The notes beneath the pieces are model-generated. The model saw only the letters and a program-made list of their open reading frames with translations, was not told where the DNA came from and ran no database searches. Positions 51,258 through 60,403 of a stretch of 64,000 nt of DNA are shown one piece after another (position 1 is the first letter of the stretch; every line of letters starts with the position of its first letter). Source of the DNA: Corynebacterium hansenii (GTDB taxonomy: Bacteria; Actinomycetota; Actinomycetes; Mycobacteriales; Mycobacteriaceae). Where the stretch lies: positions 310,001 to 374,000 of the forward strand of contig NZ_CP047211.1 of NCBI RefSeq assembly GCF_030408795.1. Direction: 5' to 3'. A program made the position numbers and the translations under genes.

Positions 51258-52621
51258 TCGGACATCATCCCCCATCGCGTGGCGAGCGTCCCGGCCAGGC
51301 CCGCCCGGTCCAGCTTTCCGCTGGGCAGGGTGGGCATGTGCTTGACGACGAACACCGCCCTCGGCAATTGGTGTTTCCCGAGGAGAGGGGCGAGGCGGCG
51401 GCGGAATTCGTCGGAGACGGCGCGGTCGTGGGTTGGACCGGTGGCGTCAACGTCCGTGGGGTTCACGGGTGGGGTGCCGTCGGCTGAGGGGGTCGCGTTC
51501 GGCTCAGCGCGGTCCGGGGCGAGGGTCACGGCGGCGACGGCGGCGCGGCCGAGCTCCGGATCGGGGACTCCGACGACGGCGGCGTCGGCCACGCCGTCCA
51601 GCGAGGTCAACGCGTCCTCGATGGGCCCGGGCAGGAATTTCAAGCCGCCGGAGATGATGACGTCGTCCATGCGGCCGAGAACCGTCACCACGACATGGTC
51701 GCCGCGGTCGTCGATGCGGCCGGCGTCCGAGGTGCGGAACACCCCGCACCCGGCTCCACCGCCGACTCCGCCATTGCGGTCGCGCGGAACCCGGCACGGG
51801 CTCGGCTTCAGATCCGGCGAATCGACGTTGCGGTAGCCGCGCGCCACCATCGGCCCCTCGATGACGATGCGCCCCTCGTGCGCATCCGATCCCGGGCCGG
51901 CGTCCCCGTCCGCCTCCACGGTCACCCGGGCGCCGTCGAGCGGGACGCCGTCATAGGCGATGCCGCCGGAAGTTTCGGACGACCCGTAGCTGGTCACCGC
52001 GGTGATGCCCGCCGCGCGCGCCCGGGCGAGCAACTCCGGCGCGGTGGCCTGGCCCCCGACGAGCACGCCGTCGAGCGACGCCAGCGCCGCGGTCACGTCG
52101 GCGTCATCGAGGATCCGGCGCAGCTGCAGCGGAACGACGGACGTGTACCGGCGTCGCCCGGTCATCGCCCCGATCGCCTCGGCCAAAGCGGCTGGGCGGA
52201 AGCCGTCGTCAAGCTCCATGGCGACGGGAACCTCACCCGCCCGCAACGTCCGCAGCAGCACCTGCAGGCCCGCGATGTGGACCGGGGGAGTGGCCAAGAG
52301 CCACTGCCCCGGGCCACCGAGGCGCGCATGCGTGGCGTCGATCGACGCGCGCAGGTTCGCGGCCGTCAACATTGCCCCCTTGGGGGTGCCCGTCGAACCC
52401 GAGGTGCAGGCGACGATCGCGACGTCCGCGGCGATCGGCTCGCCCGCCCGCTGGGTGCGCTCCAGCAACTCGGCGCGCACCGGATCATCGGCCGGCACGG
52501 GTAGCACATTTGCGTTTCCGTCCAGGGCTTTTGCCAGTGCGGGCACCGCCTCCAAGGCGCGGACGCCCGGCCACATGGGCAAGGGAACCAACGGGTGCGT
52601 AACGGGGTCTGGGGCATTCAC
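51254..52621 (-). CDS. menE: o-Succinylbenzoate--CoA ligase
   Basis: Activates o-succinylbenzoate with CoA and ATP. 455 residues, shorter than FadD-type ligases. AMP-binding motifs are IVACTSGSTGTPKGAM, SYGSSETSGG, and the hinge FRTSDAGRIDDRG with LGRMDDVIISGGLK, ending with the catalytic LPSGKLDR. A Pro/Asp/Thr-rich insert lies near residues 385-405. The GTG at 52621 is supported by a TACCCT hexamer seven bases upstream. Lies directly ahead of menA. Confidence 0.92.
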   Translation of the reverse strand: MNAPDPVTHPLVPLPMWPGVRALEAVPALAKALDGNANVLPVPADDPVRAELLERTQRAGEPIAADVAIVACTSGSTGTPKGAMLTAANLRASIDATHARLGGPGQWLLATPPVHIAGLQVLLRTLRAGEVPVAMELDDGFRPAALAEAIGAMTGRRRYTSVVPLQLRRILDDADVTAALASLDGVLVGGQATAPELLARARAAGITAVTSYGSSETSGGIAYDGVPLDGARVTVEADGDAGPGSDAHEGRIVIEGPMVARGYRNVDSPDLKPSPCRVPRDRNGGVGGGAGCGVFRTSDAGRIDDRGDHVVVTVLGRMDDVIISGGLKFLPGPIEDALTSLDGVADAAVVGVPDPELGRAAVAAVTLAPDRAEPNATPSADGTPPVNPTDVDATGPTHDRAVSDEFRRRLAPLLGKHQLPRAVFVVKHMPTLPSGKLDRAGLAGTLATRWGMMSE

Positions 52622-52628
52622 GATTGTC

Positions 52629-52634
52629 AGGGTA
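52629..52634 (-). promoter_or_regulatory. Leaderless -10 hexamer of menE-menA
   Basis: On the minus strand TACCCT, then seven bases (GACAATC), then GTG. Confidence 0.5.
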
Positions 52635-52893
52635 GGTGCACGCCGCGCACGCGGGGAGCGCCGCCTCCGGGTGCGCAACCCGGTGAATTTGGTTCCCCAT
52701 CTTTCGGTTTCGGGGAGGGACCAATATGATCAGTGCAGTTTCGACGAATTCGTCCGCCGTGTCGGCAACCTTCGGTCGAGGCCGGATCTTCAGGAAGATG
52801 CGCCCCGAAGGCTGCGGTAATGCCGCGCGCGGACGACGTCGGGCCGCGGCCCTCCGGGTCGCATCACAAGGCAACCAAGTGAAGGAACCCCGC

Positions 52894-53763
52894 ATGCTCC
52901 GTCGCGTCACCACGTCCGTCGTCGCGGCCGCCGCCCTCATCGGCGTCGCCGCCGCACCCGCCAACGCCCTCGTCTTCGGCAGCTTCGATGGCCCGCCCGC
53001 CGAGCGCGACGCCGTCGTCCGCATCCACATGCTCAACAAGGACGGCATCGCCGAGTGCACGGGCACCGCCGTCACCAAGCAGTGGGTGCTCACCGCCCAG
53101 CACTGCATCGAGGGCCTCGCCCGCGATGCGCAGGGCCGCATCTCCGGCACGGTGACCACCAAGGAAGGCCGACTGGGCAACGAGGAGAACACCTTCCAGG
53201 TCAACGAGGCCCACAGCGCCCTGGAGACCAACCCGGCGCTCGGCGACGTCGCCCTGCTGCACGTGACCCGCGATCTCAACGTCGAGCCCGTGGGCATCGA
53301 CTTCAACAACGTTTCGAACCAGCAGGGTTCCGCCTACGGCTGGTCCACCCTGGGCATGGGCGCGACCGGCCGACTGCCGCGCACGGACATCGACATCAAG
53401 ACCAAGGAACAGCACCCGCTGTACAAGTCCAGCGAGGCGTACGTCACCACGTCGAAGCGCCCCGCCCAGCTGCAGCAGGGCGACTCCGGCGGACCGTTGT
53501 TCGTCAACGGCAAGGTCGCGGGCGTCCTGTCGGTGGGCATCGGCTCCATCACCAACCCGGTGAACATCTCCGGCACCTACATGCACGCCTCCATGGACGT
53601 CCCGGGCCTGCAGGAATGGATCAACAACCTCCTGGGCACCGACCCGGGCACCGAGCCGGGTGACGATCCGGAGGTCCCGGGCGGCGGCTCCATCATCCCG
53701 CTGCTGCCGGTCATCCCGGGCACGGCGGAGATCATCAACATCGTCGGCGCCGGCTCCCTGTAA
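52894..53763 (+). CDS. Secreted trypsin-like serine protease
   Basis: A 289-residue exported S1 protease. The signal peptide MLRRVTTSVVAAAALIGVAA ends near ANA-LV. The triad is intact: His70 in TAQHC, Asp118 in LGDVALLHV and Ser198 in QGDSGGPLFV. The C-terminus is a Pro/Gly/Asp linker (DPGTEPGDDPEVPGGG) and a short hydrophobic segment that may tether it. The ATG follows AAGGAACCCC. A TATGAT hexamer near 52724 could be the promoter, giving a leader of about 160 bases. It is divergent from menE. Confidence 0.87.
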   Translation: MLRRVTTSVVAAAALIGVAAAPANALVFGSFDGPPAERDAVVRIHMLNKDGIAECTGTAVTKQWVLTAQHCIEGLARDAQGRISGTVTTKEGRLGNEENTFQVNEAHSALETNPALGDVALLHVTRDLNVEPVGIDFNNVSNQQGSAYGWSTLGMGATGRLPRTDIDIKTKEQHPLYKSSEAYVTTSKRPAQLQQGDSGGPLFVNGKVAGVLSVGIGSITNPVNISGTYMHASMDVPGLQEWINNLLGTDPGTEPGDDPEVPGGGSIIPLLPVIPGTAEIINIVGAGSL

Positions 53764-53833
53764 GGAGCCACGCGGTAGCGCGCGAAGGCGCGCCCGCGCC
53801 GGCGGCGCGCCGCGAGCGCACCGCCGAACGGCG

Positions 53834-53875
53834 AACCCGCCGCGGACCACAGCACGTGGTCCGCGGCGGGTTTTT
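53834..53875 (+). terminator. Terminator after the serine protease
   Basis: A perfect 17-base stem (53834-53850 with 53856-53872) around AGCAC, running into TTTTT. With AA at its 5' base it may also work for the convergent menB gene. Confidence 0.85.
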
Positions 53876-53963
53876 CATGTCCGGGTCGGCAGCGGCGCCG
53901 TGGGCGGCGACGGAGCGCCGTGAGCGAAGACGCAGCGCCGCCCCGTCGGCGGAAAGCAGCCCC

Positions 53964-54950
53964 TCAGTAGTAGAAGGGGAAGTCGTCCCAGTCGGGGTCG
54001 CGCTTTTCCAGGAAGGCGTTCTTGCCCTCGACGGCTTCGTCGGTCATGTACGCCAGTCGGGTGGCCTCGCCGGCGAACACCTGCTGGCCCATCAGGCCGT
54101 CGTCGGTGAGGTTGAAGGCGAACTTCAGCATGCGCTGCGCCGTCGGCGACTTGCCGTTGATGGCACGCCCCCACTCCACGGCGACGTCCTCCAGGTCGGC
54201 GTGGTCGACGACCTCGTTGACGGCGCCCATGCGCTGCATGGTCTCGGCGTCGTAGGGGCGGCCGAGGAAGAAGATCTCGCGCGCGAACTTCTGGCCGACC
54301 TGCTTGGCCAGGTACGCGGAGCCGTAGCCGGCGTCGAAGGAGCCGACGTCGGCGTCGGTCTGCTTGAAGCGGGCGTGCTCGCGTGACGCCAGCGTCAGGT
54401 CCGCGACGACGTGCAGGGAATGCCCGCCGCCGGCCGCCCAGCCGTTGACCACGGCGATGACCACCTTCGGCATGGTGCGGATCAGCCGCTGCACCTCCAG
54501 GATGTGCAGGCGCCCGCCCTCGACCTTCGCGCGGGCCTCGTCCACGGAGTCGGCGGTGGCGGCCTCGACGTCGGAGTCGTGCGACGTGGCGTACTGGTAC
54601 CCGGACCGGCCGCGGATGCGCTGGTCGCCGCCGGAGCAGAACGCCCAACCGCCGTCCTTGGGCGACGGCCCGTTGCCGGTCAGCAGCACCACGCCCACGT
54701 CCGGGGTGCGGCGCGCGTGGTCGAGCGCCCGGTACAGCTCGTCGACGGTGTGGGGGCGGAAGGCGTTGCGCACCTCCGGCCGGTCGAAGGCGATGCGGAC
54801 GATGCCGTTGGCCCGGCCCTCGCCGGCGTGGCGGTGGTAGGTGATGTCCGTCAGGTCCTCGAACCCGGGCACCGCCTTCCACTGGTCGGGGCGGAACGGA
54901 TTGGCGGTGGCGCCGGCGTCGCGGCCGGCGGGAGCGTTCTGGTCGGTCAT
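53964..54950 (-). CDS. menB: 1,4-dihydroxy-2-naphthoyl-CoA synthase
   Basis: Crotonase-fold enzyme that cyclises succinylbenzoyl-CoA. 328 residues: IVRIAFDRPEVRNAFRPHTV, FCSGGDQRIRG (oxyanion loop), IAVVNGWAAGGGHSLHVVADLTLAS, GSFDAGYGSAYLAKQVGQKFAREI and the C-terminal FFLGRPYDAETMQRMG. The N-terminal extension and insert are typical of actinobacterial MenB. A TAACCT hexamer precedes the ATG by six bases. Its start is 38 bases from the divergent menC start. Confidence 0.95.
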   Translation of the reverse strand: MTDQNAPAGRDAGATANPFRPDQWKAVPGFEDLTDITYHRHAGEGRANGIVRIAFDRPEVRNAFRPHTVDELYRALDHARRTPDVGVVLLTGNGPSPKDGGWAFCSGGDQRIRGRSGYQYATSHDSDVEAATADSVDEARAKVEGGRLHILEVQRLIRTMPKVVIAVVNGWAAGGGHSLHVVADLTLASREHARFKQTDADVGSFDAGYGSAYLAKQVGQKFAREIFFLGRPYDAETMQRMGAVNEVVDHADLEDVAVEWGRAINGKSPTAQRMLKFAFNLTDDGLMGQQVFAGEATRLAYMTDEAVEGKNAFLEKRDPDWDDFPFYY

Positions 54951-54956
54951 GGCCCA

Positions 54957-54962
54957 AGGTTA
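54957..54962 (-). promoter_or_regulatory. Leaderless -10 hexamer of menB
   Basis: On the minus strand TAACCT, then six bases (TGGGCC), then ATG. A weaker CACGAT on the plus strand (54977-54982) sits six bases before the menC ATG. Confidence 0.45.
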
Positions 54963-54988
54963 TCGGGTCGCCGTGGCACGATGGCCCC

Positions 54989-56092
54989 ATGTCCCGGACC
55001 GATCGCCCCGATCTCACCGCACCGCCAGATCTCCCCGCTCTGCCAAACCTCCCCGACCTCCCGGCCCTCACCGATCTCCTCGACCGCGCCCGCGTGGTCG
55101 CGCTGCCGCTGCGCACGCGCTTCCGCGGCGTGGACGTCCGGGAGGTCATGCTTTTCGACGCCCCCGGCGGCTGGGTGGAGTGGTCCCCGTTCCCGGAATA
55201 CGGCGCGGAGGAGGCGTCGCGGTGGCTGCGGTGCACGCTGGAGATGGGGTGGGGCGCACCGCCGGCCCCGCTGGTGGATTCGGTGGAGGTCAACGCGACC
55301 ATTCCGGCGGTGGATGTCGCGGCGGATGGGGAGGCCGTCGCCAAGCTGCTGGAGCGGTACCCGGGCTGCACGACCGTGAAGGTGAAGGTGGCCGAGCCGG
55401 GGCAGGCGCTCGCCGATGACGTCGCCCGCGTGGAGGCCGTCCGGGCCTGGTTCGCGGCCCGGCACGAGTACCCGCGCGTGCGCGTCGACGCCAACGGGGG
55501 GTGGACGCCCGCGGAGGCCGTCGACGCCATCGCGGCGCTGACCCGCGGCGGCCCGCTGGATTACGTGGAGCAGCCGTGCCGCACCGTCGACGAGCTCGCC
55601 GAGGTCCGCCGCACCCTCCAGCGGACGGGGATTTTCGCGCGCGTCGCGGCCGACGAGCTGATCCGCAAGGCCGACGACCCGCTGGCCGTGGTCCGCGCCG
55701 GCGCGTGCGACGTCGCCGTGGTCAAGGCGGCGCCGCTGGGCGGGGTCGGCGCCGTGGTGCGGGTGGCGGAGGAGATCGGCCGCTTCGGCGTGCCCGTCAC
55801 CGTGTCCTCGGCGCTGGAGTCCGCGGTGGGCATGGGCGCGGGCCTGCGGGCGGTCGCCGCGCTGCCGCCGATTCACGACGACGACGGCACCCCCGTCCAC
55901 CCCAACGCCGCCGGCCTGGCGACGGGATCCCTGTTCGCGGTGGACGTCGCCGAGCGGCCCATCGTCGACGGCCGCATCGCCGTGGGTCCCGTGACGCCCG
56001 ACGCCGCGGTGATGGAGGAGTGCGCCGCGCCGGGCGGCCGCCGCGACTGGTGGTTCCGCCGGCTGGAATCGGCGCTGGGCGTGCTCGGCTGA
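54989..56092 (+). CDS. menC: o-Succinylbenzoate synthase
   Basis: Enolase-superfamily dehydratase. 367 residues with the catalytic lysine in TVKVKVAEPG, metal ligands in RVDANGGWTP, YVEQPCR and VAADELI, and the second lysine in AVVKAAPLGG. The first 35 residues are Pro/Leu/Asp-rich and unusual for the family; initiation further inside cannot be excluded. menD follows after 43 bases with its own -10. Confidence 0.92.
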   Translation: MSRTDRPDLTAPPDLPALPNLPDLPALTDLLDRARVVALPLRTRFRGVDVREVMLFDAPGGWVEWSPFPEYGAEEASRWLRCTLEMGWGAPPAPLVDSVEVNATIPAVDVAADGEAVAKLLERYPGCTTVKVKVAEPGQALADDVARVEAVRAWFAARHEYPRVRVDANGGWTPAEAVDAIAALTRGGPLDYVEQPCRTVDELAEVRRTLQRTGIFARVAADELIRKADDPLAVVRAGACDVAVVKAAPLGGVGAVVRVAEEIGRFGVPVTVSSALESAVGMGAGLRAVAALPPIHDDDGTPVHPNAAGLATGSLFAVDVAERPIVDGRIAVGPVTPDAAVMEECAAPGGRRDWWFRRLESALGVLG

Positions 56093-56122
56093 GCCACCCC
56101 TCGGCCGCCGAGCGCGCTCCAC

Positions 56123-56128
56123 TACCCT
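56123..56128 (+). promoter_or_regulatory. Leaderless -10 hexamer of menD
   Basis: TACCCT followed by seven bases (TGGCAGC) and the GTG at 56136. An ATG follows the GTG directly. Confidence 0.5.
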
Positions 56129-56135
56129 TGGCAGC

Positions 56136-57848
56136 GTGATGGACGGCAATGGAAATGACGGCAATCCGGCCCCTTCGGAGGTCGTGGCGGGGCTCATCGT
56201 CGATGAGCTGATCCGCTGCGGCACCCGCGAGGCGGTCGTGTGCCCGGGTTCGCGGTCGGCGCCGCTGGCCCGCGCGCTGCTGTCCGCCGAGCGCGCCGGG
56301 CGCCTGCGCCTGCACGTCCGCGCCGACGAACGCTCGGCCGGTTTCCTCGCGCTGGGCCTGGCCGCGGCGACGGGCACGGTGACGCCGGTGGCGGTGACGT
56401 CGGGCACCGCCGTGGCCAATCTGCTGCCCGCGATGGTGGAGGCCACGTATTCGCGGGTGCCGCTGATGGCGCTGACCGCGGATCGCCCGGCGTCGTACCG
56501 GGGCACGGGCGCGAACCAGACCATCGTGCAGGACCGGCTTTTCGACGACGCCAGCGTCTCCGAGGTCGACGTCGACGGCACGGCTCCGCTGCCCGAATCC
56601 GGCGCGGCGGCGCTGCGGGCGCGGGTCGACCGCATGGTCGCCGCTGCGCTGGCCCCCGGGCGCGGCGGGGCCGTCCACCTGAACGTCCGGCTGGTCGAGC
56701 CGCTGGTGCCCGACGAGGAACGCCTGCCGGAGCTGCCCGCCGGCCGCGCCGACGGGCCGTGGACGCGGGTGCGCCACATGGCTGGGCCGAAGCCGGGGCT
56801 CGCGAGCGTCGTCAAGCTCGATCTGGGGAAGAAGACGCTGGTCATCGTGGGCTCCGGCGCGCCCGACCTGCCGGAGCTGGCGGCGGTGCCGACCATCGCC
56901 GAACCGAATGCGCCGGCGCCGGAAACGCCCGTGCATCCGCTGGCGGCGGCGACGTTCGGCCGCGATGACTGCCGCCCGGAGCAGATCGTGGTGCTCGGCC
57001 GCCCGACGCTGCACCGCGGCGTGGCGCGGCTGCTGGCGGACCCGCGCATCGACGTCACGGTCATCGCAGACGGCGACGATTACCCGGACGTCACCGCCAA
57101 CGCGCGGTGCGTCGCGGCGGGCGTCGAAGCGGTCGGCGAATGCCCCGAAGCGTGGCTGGAGATCTGCGGCGCGGCATCCGATCTGGCGGTGTCGGCGGTG
57201 CGCGACGTGCTGGCGGAGCCGGTGGAATCGCTGTCGGGGCTGCATGTCGCGGCGGCCGTCGCCGACAGCCTGCGCACCGGCGAGCAGCTGGTGCTGGGCG
57301 CGTCGAACCCGGTGCGCGACGCGTCGTGGGCGGGGCTGCCGTTCCCGGGCGTCGACGTGCACGCCGGGCGCGGGGCGGCGGGCATCGACGGGACGGTGGC
57401 CACGGCCATCGGCGTCGCGCTCGCCCGGGACCGCGCGCACGCCGACGAGATCCGCCCGCCGCGCACGATCGCCCTGATGGGCGACCTGACGTTCCTCCAC
57501 GACGCCGGCGCGCTGAGCATCGGCCCCGGCGAACCGCGGCCCGAGTCGCTGACCATCGTCGTGGCCAACGACTCCGGCGGCGGCATCTTCGAGACCCTCG
57601 AAGCCGGCGCGCCGGCGCTGCGGGGAAGCTTCGAGAGGGTCTTCGGCACGCCGCATTCGGTGGACCTCGCCGCGCTGTGCGCCGCCTACGGGGTGGAGCA
57701 CGAGGAGGTCCGCGACCTGCCCGACCTGCTCGCGGTCCTGCACCCGGACACCGACGTCGACGGCATCCGGGTGGTCGAGGTGGCCACGTCGAGGGCGGGC
57801 CGCAGGGAGCTTCACGACGCCCTGGCGCGGAAGGCGGCTCTGTCCTAG
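56136..57848 (+). CDS. menD: 2-succinyl-5-enolpyruvyl-6-hydroxy-3-cyclohexene-1-carboxylate synthase
   Basis: Thiamine-diphosphate enzyme joining isochorismate and 2-oxoglutarate. 570 residues: CPGSRSAPLA, RADERSAGFLALGLA (catalytic Glu region), TSGTAVANLLPAMVEA, LTADRPASYRGTGANQTI, and the ThDP-binding MGDLTFLHDAGAL ... IVVANDSGGGIFETLE. The stop is immediately followed by the ATG of the DUF3592 gene. Confidence 0.95.
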   Translation: MMDGNGNDGNPAPSEVVAGLIVDELIRCGTREAVVCPGSRSAPLARALLSAERAGRLRLHVRADERSAGFLALGLAAATGTVTPVAVTSGTAVANLLPAMVEATYSRVPLMALTADRPASYRGTGANQTIVQDRLFDDASVSEVDVDGTAPLPESGAAALRARVDRMVAAALAPGRGGAVHLNVRLVEPLVPDEERLPELPAGRADGPWTRVRHMAGPKPGLASVVKLDLGKKTLVIVGSGAPDLPELAAVPTIAEPNAPAPETPVHPLAAATFGRDDCRPEQIVVLGRPTLHRGVARLLADPRIDVTVIADGDDYPDVTANARCVAAGVEAVGECPEAWLEICGAASDLAVSAVRDVLAEPVESLSGLHVAAAVADSLRTGEQLVLGASNPVRDASWAGLPFPGVDVHAGRGAAGIDGTVATAIGVALARDRAHADEIRPPRTIALMGDLTFLHDAGALSIGPGEPRPESLTIVVANDSGGGIFETLEAGAPALRGSFERVFGTPHSVDLAALCAAYGVEHEEVRDLPDLLAVLHPDTDVDGIRVVEVATSRAGRRELHDALARKAALS

Positions 57849-58430
57849 ATGTCCGGGCAGACGGGGAGCGGAGAGATGGGCGCCGGCGGCGCGGCGGGAA
57901 TCGGCGGCGCGGCGGGGATCGGTGGTGCGCGCGGGAGGGGCCGGGGCAGCGGCCGCCGCGGGCCCGCGGGGTGGCCGCGCCGGCTGCGCCAGCTGATCCT
58001 GTTCCTGCTCATCTGCCTCTTCGTCGTCTGCGCGGGCCTGGTCTTCGGCGCGTGGTCGAATGACCGGGCGATCGAGTCCGACACCGGGCGGGCGGTGGCG
58101 TCGGTGCGGCACGTCGGCACGCTGCGCACCGCCGTGGACTTCGTCGACGAGACCGGCGAGTTCAGGTCGCCGCCGAACGGCCTGCTCTACCCGGTCGGGC
58201 TGGAGAAGGGGCAGCGGGTCCGCGTGGAATACGACCGCGGCGACCCGGAGCGGGTGCGAGTGGAGGGGAGGCGGTGGACGCTGTCGATCATCCCGGCGCT
58301 GAGCGTCTTCGTCGTCGGGCTGATCATCGCCGCCCCGCTGTGGTGGCTGAGCATCCGGGCCACCCGGCGTTCACTTGATGCTCCCGCAACCGTTACCCGA
58401 TCGACACCGCGAGGTGAGGTGGGCATGTGA
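57849..58430 (+). CDS. DUF3592 family membrane protein
   Basis: A 193-residue protein. The first 40 residues are Gly/Ala/Arg low complexity, with a repeated GIGGAA unit. Two helices (LILFLLICLFVVCAGLVFGAW and SIIPALSVFVVGLIIAAPLWW) flank an extracytoplasmic domain whose strand pattern, including GQRVRVEYDRGDPERVRVEG, is the DUF3592 signature. The same kind of protein lies between menD and mgtA in mycobacteria. The start touches the menD stop. Confidence 0.8.
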   Translation: MSGQTGSGEMGAGGAAGIGGAAGIGGARGRGRGSGRRGPAGWPRRLRQLILFLLICLFVVCAGLVFGAWSNDRAIESDTGRAVASVRHVGTLRTAVDFVDETGEFRSPPNGLLYPVGLEKGQRVRVEYDRGDPERVRVEGRRWTLSIIPALSVFVVGLIIAAPLWWLSIRATRRSLDAPATVTRSTPRGEVGM

Positions 58431-59596
58431 TGGTGGAGCGCATGCGAGTTGCGATTGTTGCGGAGAGCTTCCTGCCGAACATCAACGGCGTGACCAACTC
58501 CGTCCTCCGGGTGCTCGAGTACCTGGACGACCATGGCCACGAAGCGCTGGTGATCGCCCCCGGCGCGAGGCCGTTCCAGGAGGAGCACGAGTCCTACCGG
58601 GGATTCCGCATCGAACGGGTGCCCACGGTCATGGTGCCGATGGTGGATTCGCTGCCCATCGGCGTCCCGGAGGCGCGCATGGCCGCGATCCTGGCCAAGT
58701 ACAAGCCCGACGTCGTGCACCTCGCCTCGCCCTTCGTCCTCGGCGCCGCCGGGGCGTTCACCGCCAAGACCCTGCGCATCCCCGCGGTGGCCGTGTACCA
58801 GACCGATGTCGCGGGCTTCGCCAAGAACTACAAGTTGGCGGGGCTGTCGACGGCGGCCTGGGGCTGGACGCGGATCATCCACAACTCCTGCGCCCGCACC
58901 CTGGCGCCCTCGTCGCCGACCATCGAGGATCTGGGCCGCCACCGCATCCGCAACGTGCACAAGTGGGGCCGCGGCGTCGACGCCGTCCGCTTCCACCCGG
59001 CGAAGCGCTCGGAGGCCCTGCGCAGGATGTGGAGCCCGGAGGGCAAGCCCATCGTCGGTTACGTCGGCCGCCTGGCGGCGGAGAAGTCCGTGGGCCGCCT
59101 GGCCGCGCTGGCCAAGCGCGACGACATCCAGCTGGTCATCGTCGGCGACGGCCCCGAGCGCGCCGACCTGCAGAAGAAGATGCCCGACGCCGTGTTCACC
59201 GGGCAGCTCACCGGCGAGGATCTTCCGCAGGCCTTCGCCAGCCTGGACCTGTTCGTCCACACCGGCGACTTCGAGACGTTCTGCCAGGCGGTGCAGGAGG
59301 CCCACGCCTCGGGCGTGCCGGCCATCGCCCCGAACGCCGGCGGCCCCCGCGACCTGATCACGCCCGGCGTCAACGGCGATCTGCTGCCTCCCGGGTCGTT
59401 CGTCCGGGATCTGGGCAAGGCCGTCGACAAGCTCATTTTCCCGGACGACCCAGCCGCCGCGGAGCGGATGCGCCGCGTGTGCCGCGACACCGTCAGCGAG
59501 CGCACCTGGTCGGCCCTGTGCGAGCAGCTGATGGGCCACTACGCCGCCGTCAGCGGCGCGCATCCGGGTTCCCTGCGCCGCACCACCGCCGCGTAG
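58430..59596 (+). CDS. mgtA: GDP-mannose-dependent alpha-mannosyltransferase MgtA
   Basis: GT-B (family 4) glycosyltransferase. About 388 residues: RVAIVAESFLPNINGVTNSV, APSSPTIEDL, KWGRGVDAVRFHP, VGYVGRLAAEKSVGRL, VIVGDGPERADLQ and the donor-site ETFCQAVQEAHASGVP. In corynebacteria MgtA mannosylates glucuronosyl-diacylglycerol, a precursor of lipomannan-like glycolipids. The ATG at 58430 (overlapping the previous TGA) has GAGGTGGG upstream; GTG 58427 and ATG 58442 are alternatives. It lies directly upstream of menG, as in mycobacteria. Confidence 0.87.
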   Translation: MVERMRVAIVAESFLPNINGVTNSVLRVLEYLDDHGHEALVIAPGARPFQEEHESYRGFRIERVPTVMVPMVDSLPIGVPEARMAAILAKYKPDVVHLASPFVLGAAGAFTAKTLRIPAVAVYQTDVAGFAKNYKLAGLSTAAWGWTRIIHNSCARTLAPSSPTIEDLGRHRIRNVHKWGRGVDAVRFHPAKRSEALRRMWSPEGKPIVGYVGRLAAEKSVGRLAALAKRDDIQLVIVGDGPERADLQKKMPDAVFTGQLTGEDLPQAFASLDLFVHTGDFETFCQAVQEAHASGVPAIAPNAGGPRDLITPGVNGDLLPPGSFVRDLGKAVDKLIFPDDPAAAERMRRVCRDTVSERTWSALCEQLMGHYAAVSGAHPGSLRRTTAA

Positions 59597-59647
59597 CGCC
59601 GGCGGGGTTCGGTGGTGCTCCCGTCGCGGGTGGCGGGGGCCGTCGCG

Positions 59648-59653
59648 TAGCCT
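59648..59653 (+). promoter_or_regulatory. Leaderless -10 hexamer of menG
   Basis: TAGCCT followed by six bases (GGCGGG) and the GTG at 59660. Confidence 0.5.
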
Positions 59654-59659
59654 GGCGGG

Positions 59660-60349
59660 GTGGCTAGGGCAGATCTGGGCAAGGACCCCCGCGACGTCGC
59701 GTCGATGTTCGACGGCGTCGGCAAGAACTACGACATCACCAACACGGTGCTCAGCGGCGGCATCGACGCGCATTGGCGCCGCGAAACCGCGCGCCGCCTG
59801 GATCTGGCGCCCGGTGAGCTCGTGCTCGACCTCGCCGCCGGCACCGCCGTGTCCACCGTGTCCCTGGCGTCGTCCGGGGCGACGGTCATCGCCTGCGACT
59901 TCTCGCGCGGCATGCTCAAGGCCGGTGCCCACCGCGACGTGCCCAAGGTGTGCGGCGACGGCATGAACCTGCCGTTCCCCGACGGGACCTTCGACGCGGT
60001 GACCATCAGCTTCGGCCTGCGCAACATCCACGACTTCCGCGCCGGGCTGCGCGAAATGGCCCGCGTCACCCGCCCGGGCGGCCGCCTGACGGTGTGCGAG
60101 TTCTCCACCCCGACCGTCCCGGTGTTCCGGACGGTGTACAAGGAGTACCTCATGCGGGCGCTGCCGGCGGTGGCCAAGGCGGTGTCGTCCAACCCGGACG
60201 CCTACGTCTACCTCGCCGAATCCATCCGCGCCTGGCCCGGGCAGGACGAACTGGCCCGCGAGATCAACCGCAACGGCTGGACCGACTGCGGCTGGCGGAA
60301 CATGACCTTCGGCATCGCCGCCCTGCACTCGGCCGTCAAGGCGGGGTAG
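59660..60349 (+). CDS. menG: Demethylmenaquinone methyltransferase
   Basis: SAM-dependent methylation of demethylmenaquinone, the last step of menaquinone synthesis (also named ubiE or menH). 229 residues: [20 protein letters not shown], the SAM site [40 protein letters not shown] and [13 protein letters not shown]. The SAM motif has AAGTA in place of GGGTG. The GTG start has a -10 hexamer six bases upstream. Confidence 0.94.
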   Translation: MARADLGKDPRDVASMFDGVGKNYDITNTVLSGGIDAHWRRETARRLDLAPGELVLDLAAGTAVSTVSLASSGATVIACDFSRGMLKAGAHRDVPKVCGDGMNLPFPDGTFDAVTISFGLRNIHDFRAGLREMARVTRPGGRLTVCEFSTPTVPVFRTVYKEYLMRALPAVAKAVSSNPDAYVYLAESIRAWPGQDELAREINRNGWTDCGWRNMTFGIAALHSAVKAG

Positions 60350-60403
60350 GGGGCGCGCCCAGCATTGCGCGTCCGAAAGCGGGGCGCCCGATAGTGGGGC
60401 GCG

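Noticed and set aside
54989..55090. Proline-rich start of menC as a signal peptide or separate gene
   Set aside because: There is no hydrophobic core and no stop; it is most simply an unstructured N-terminal extension.
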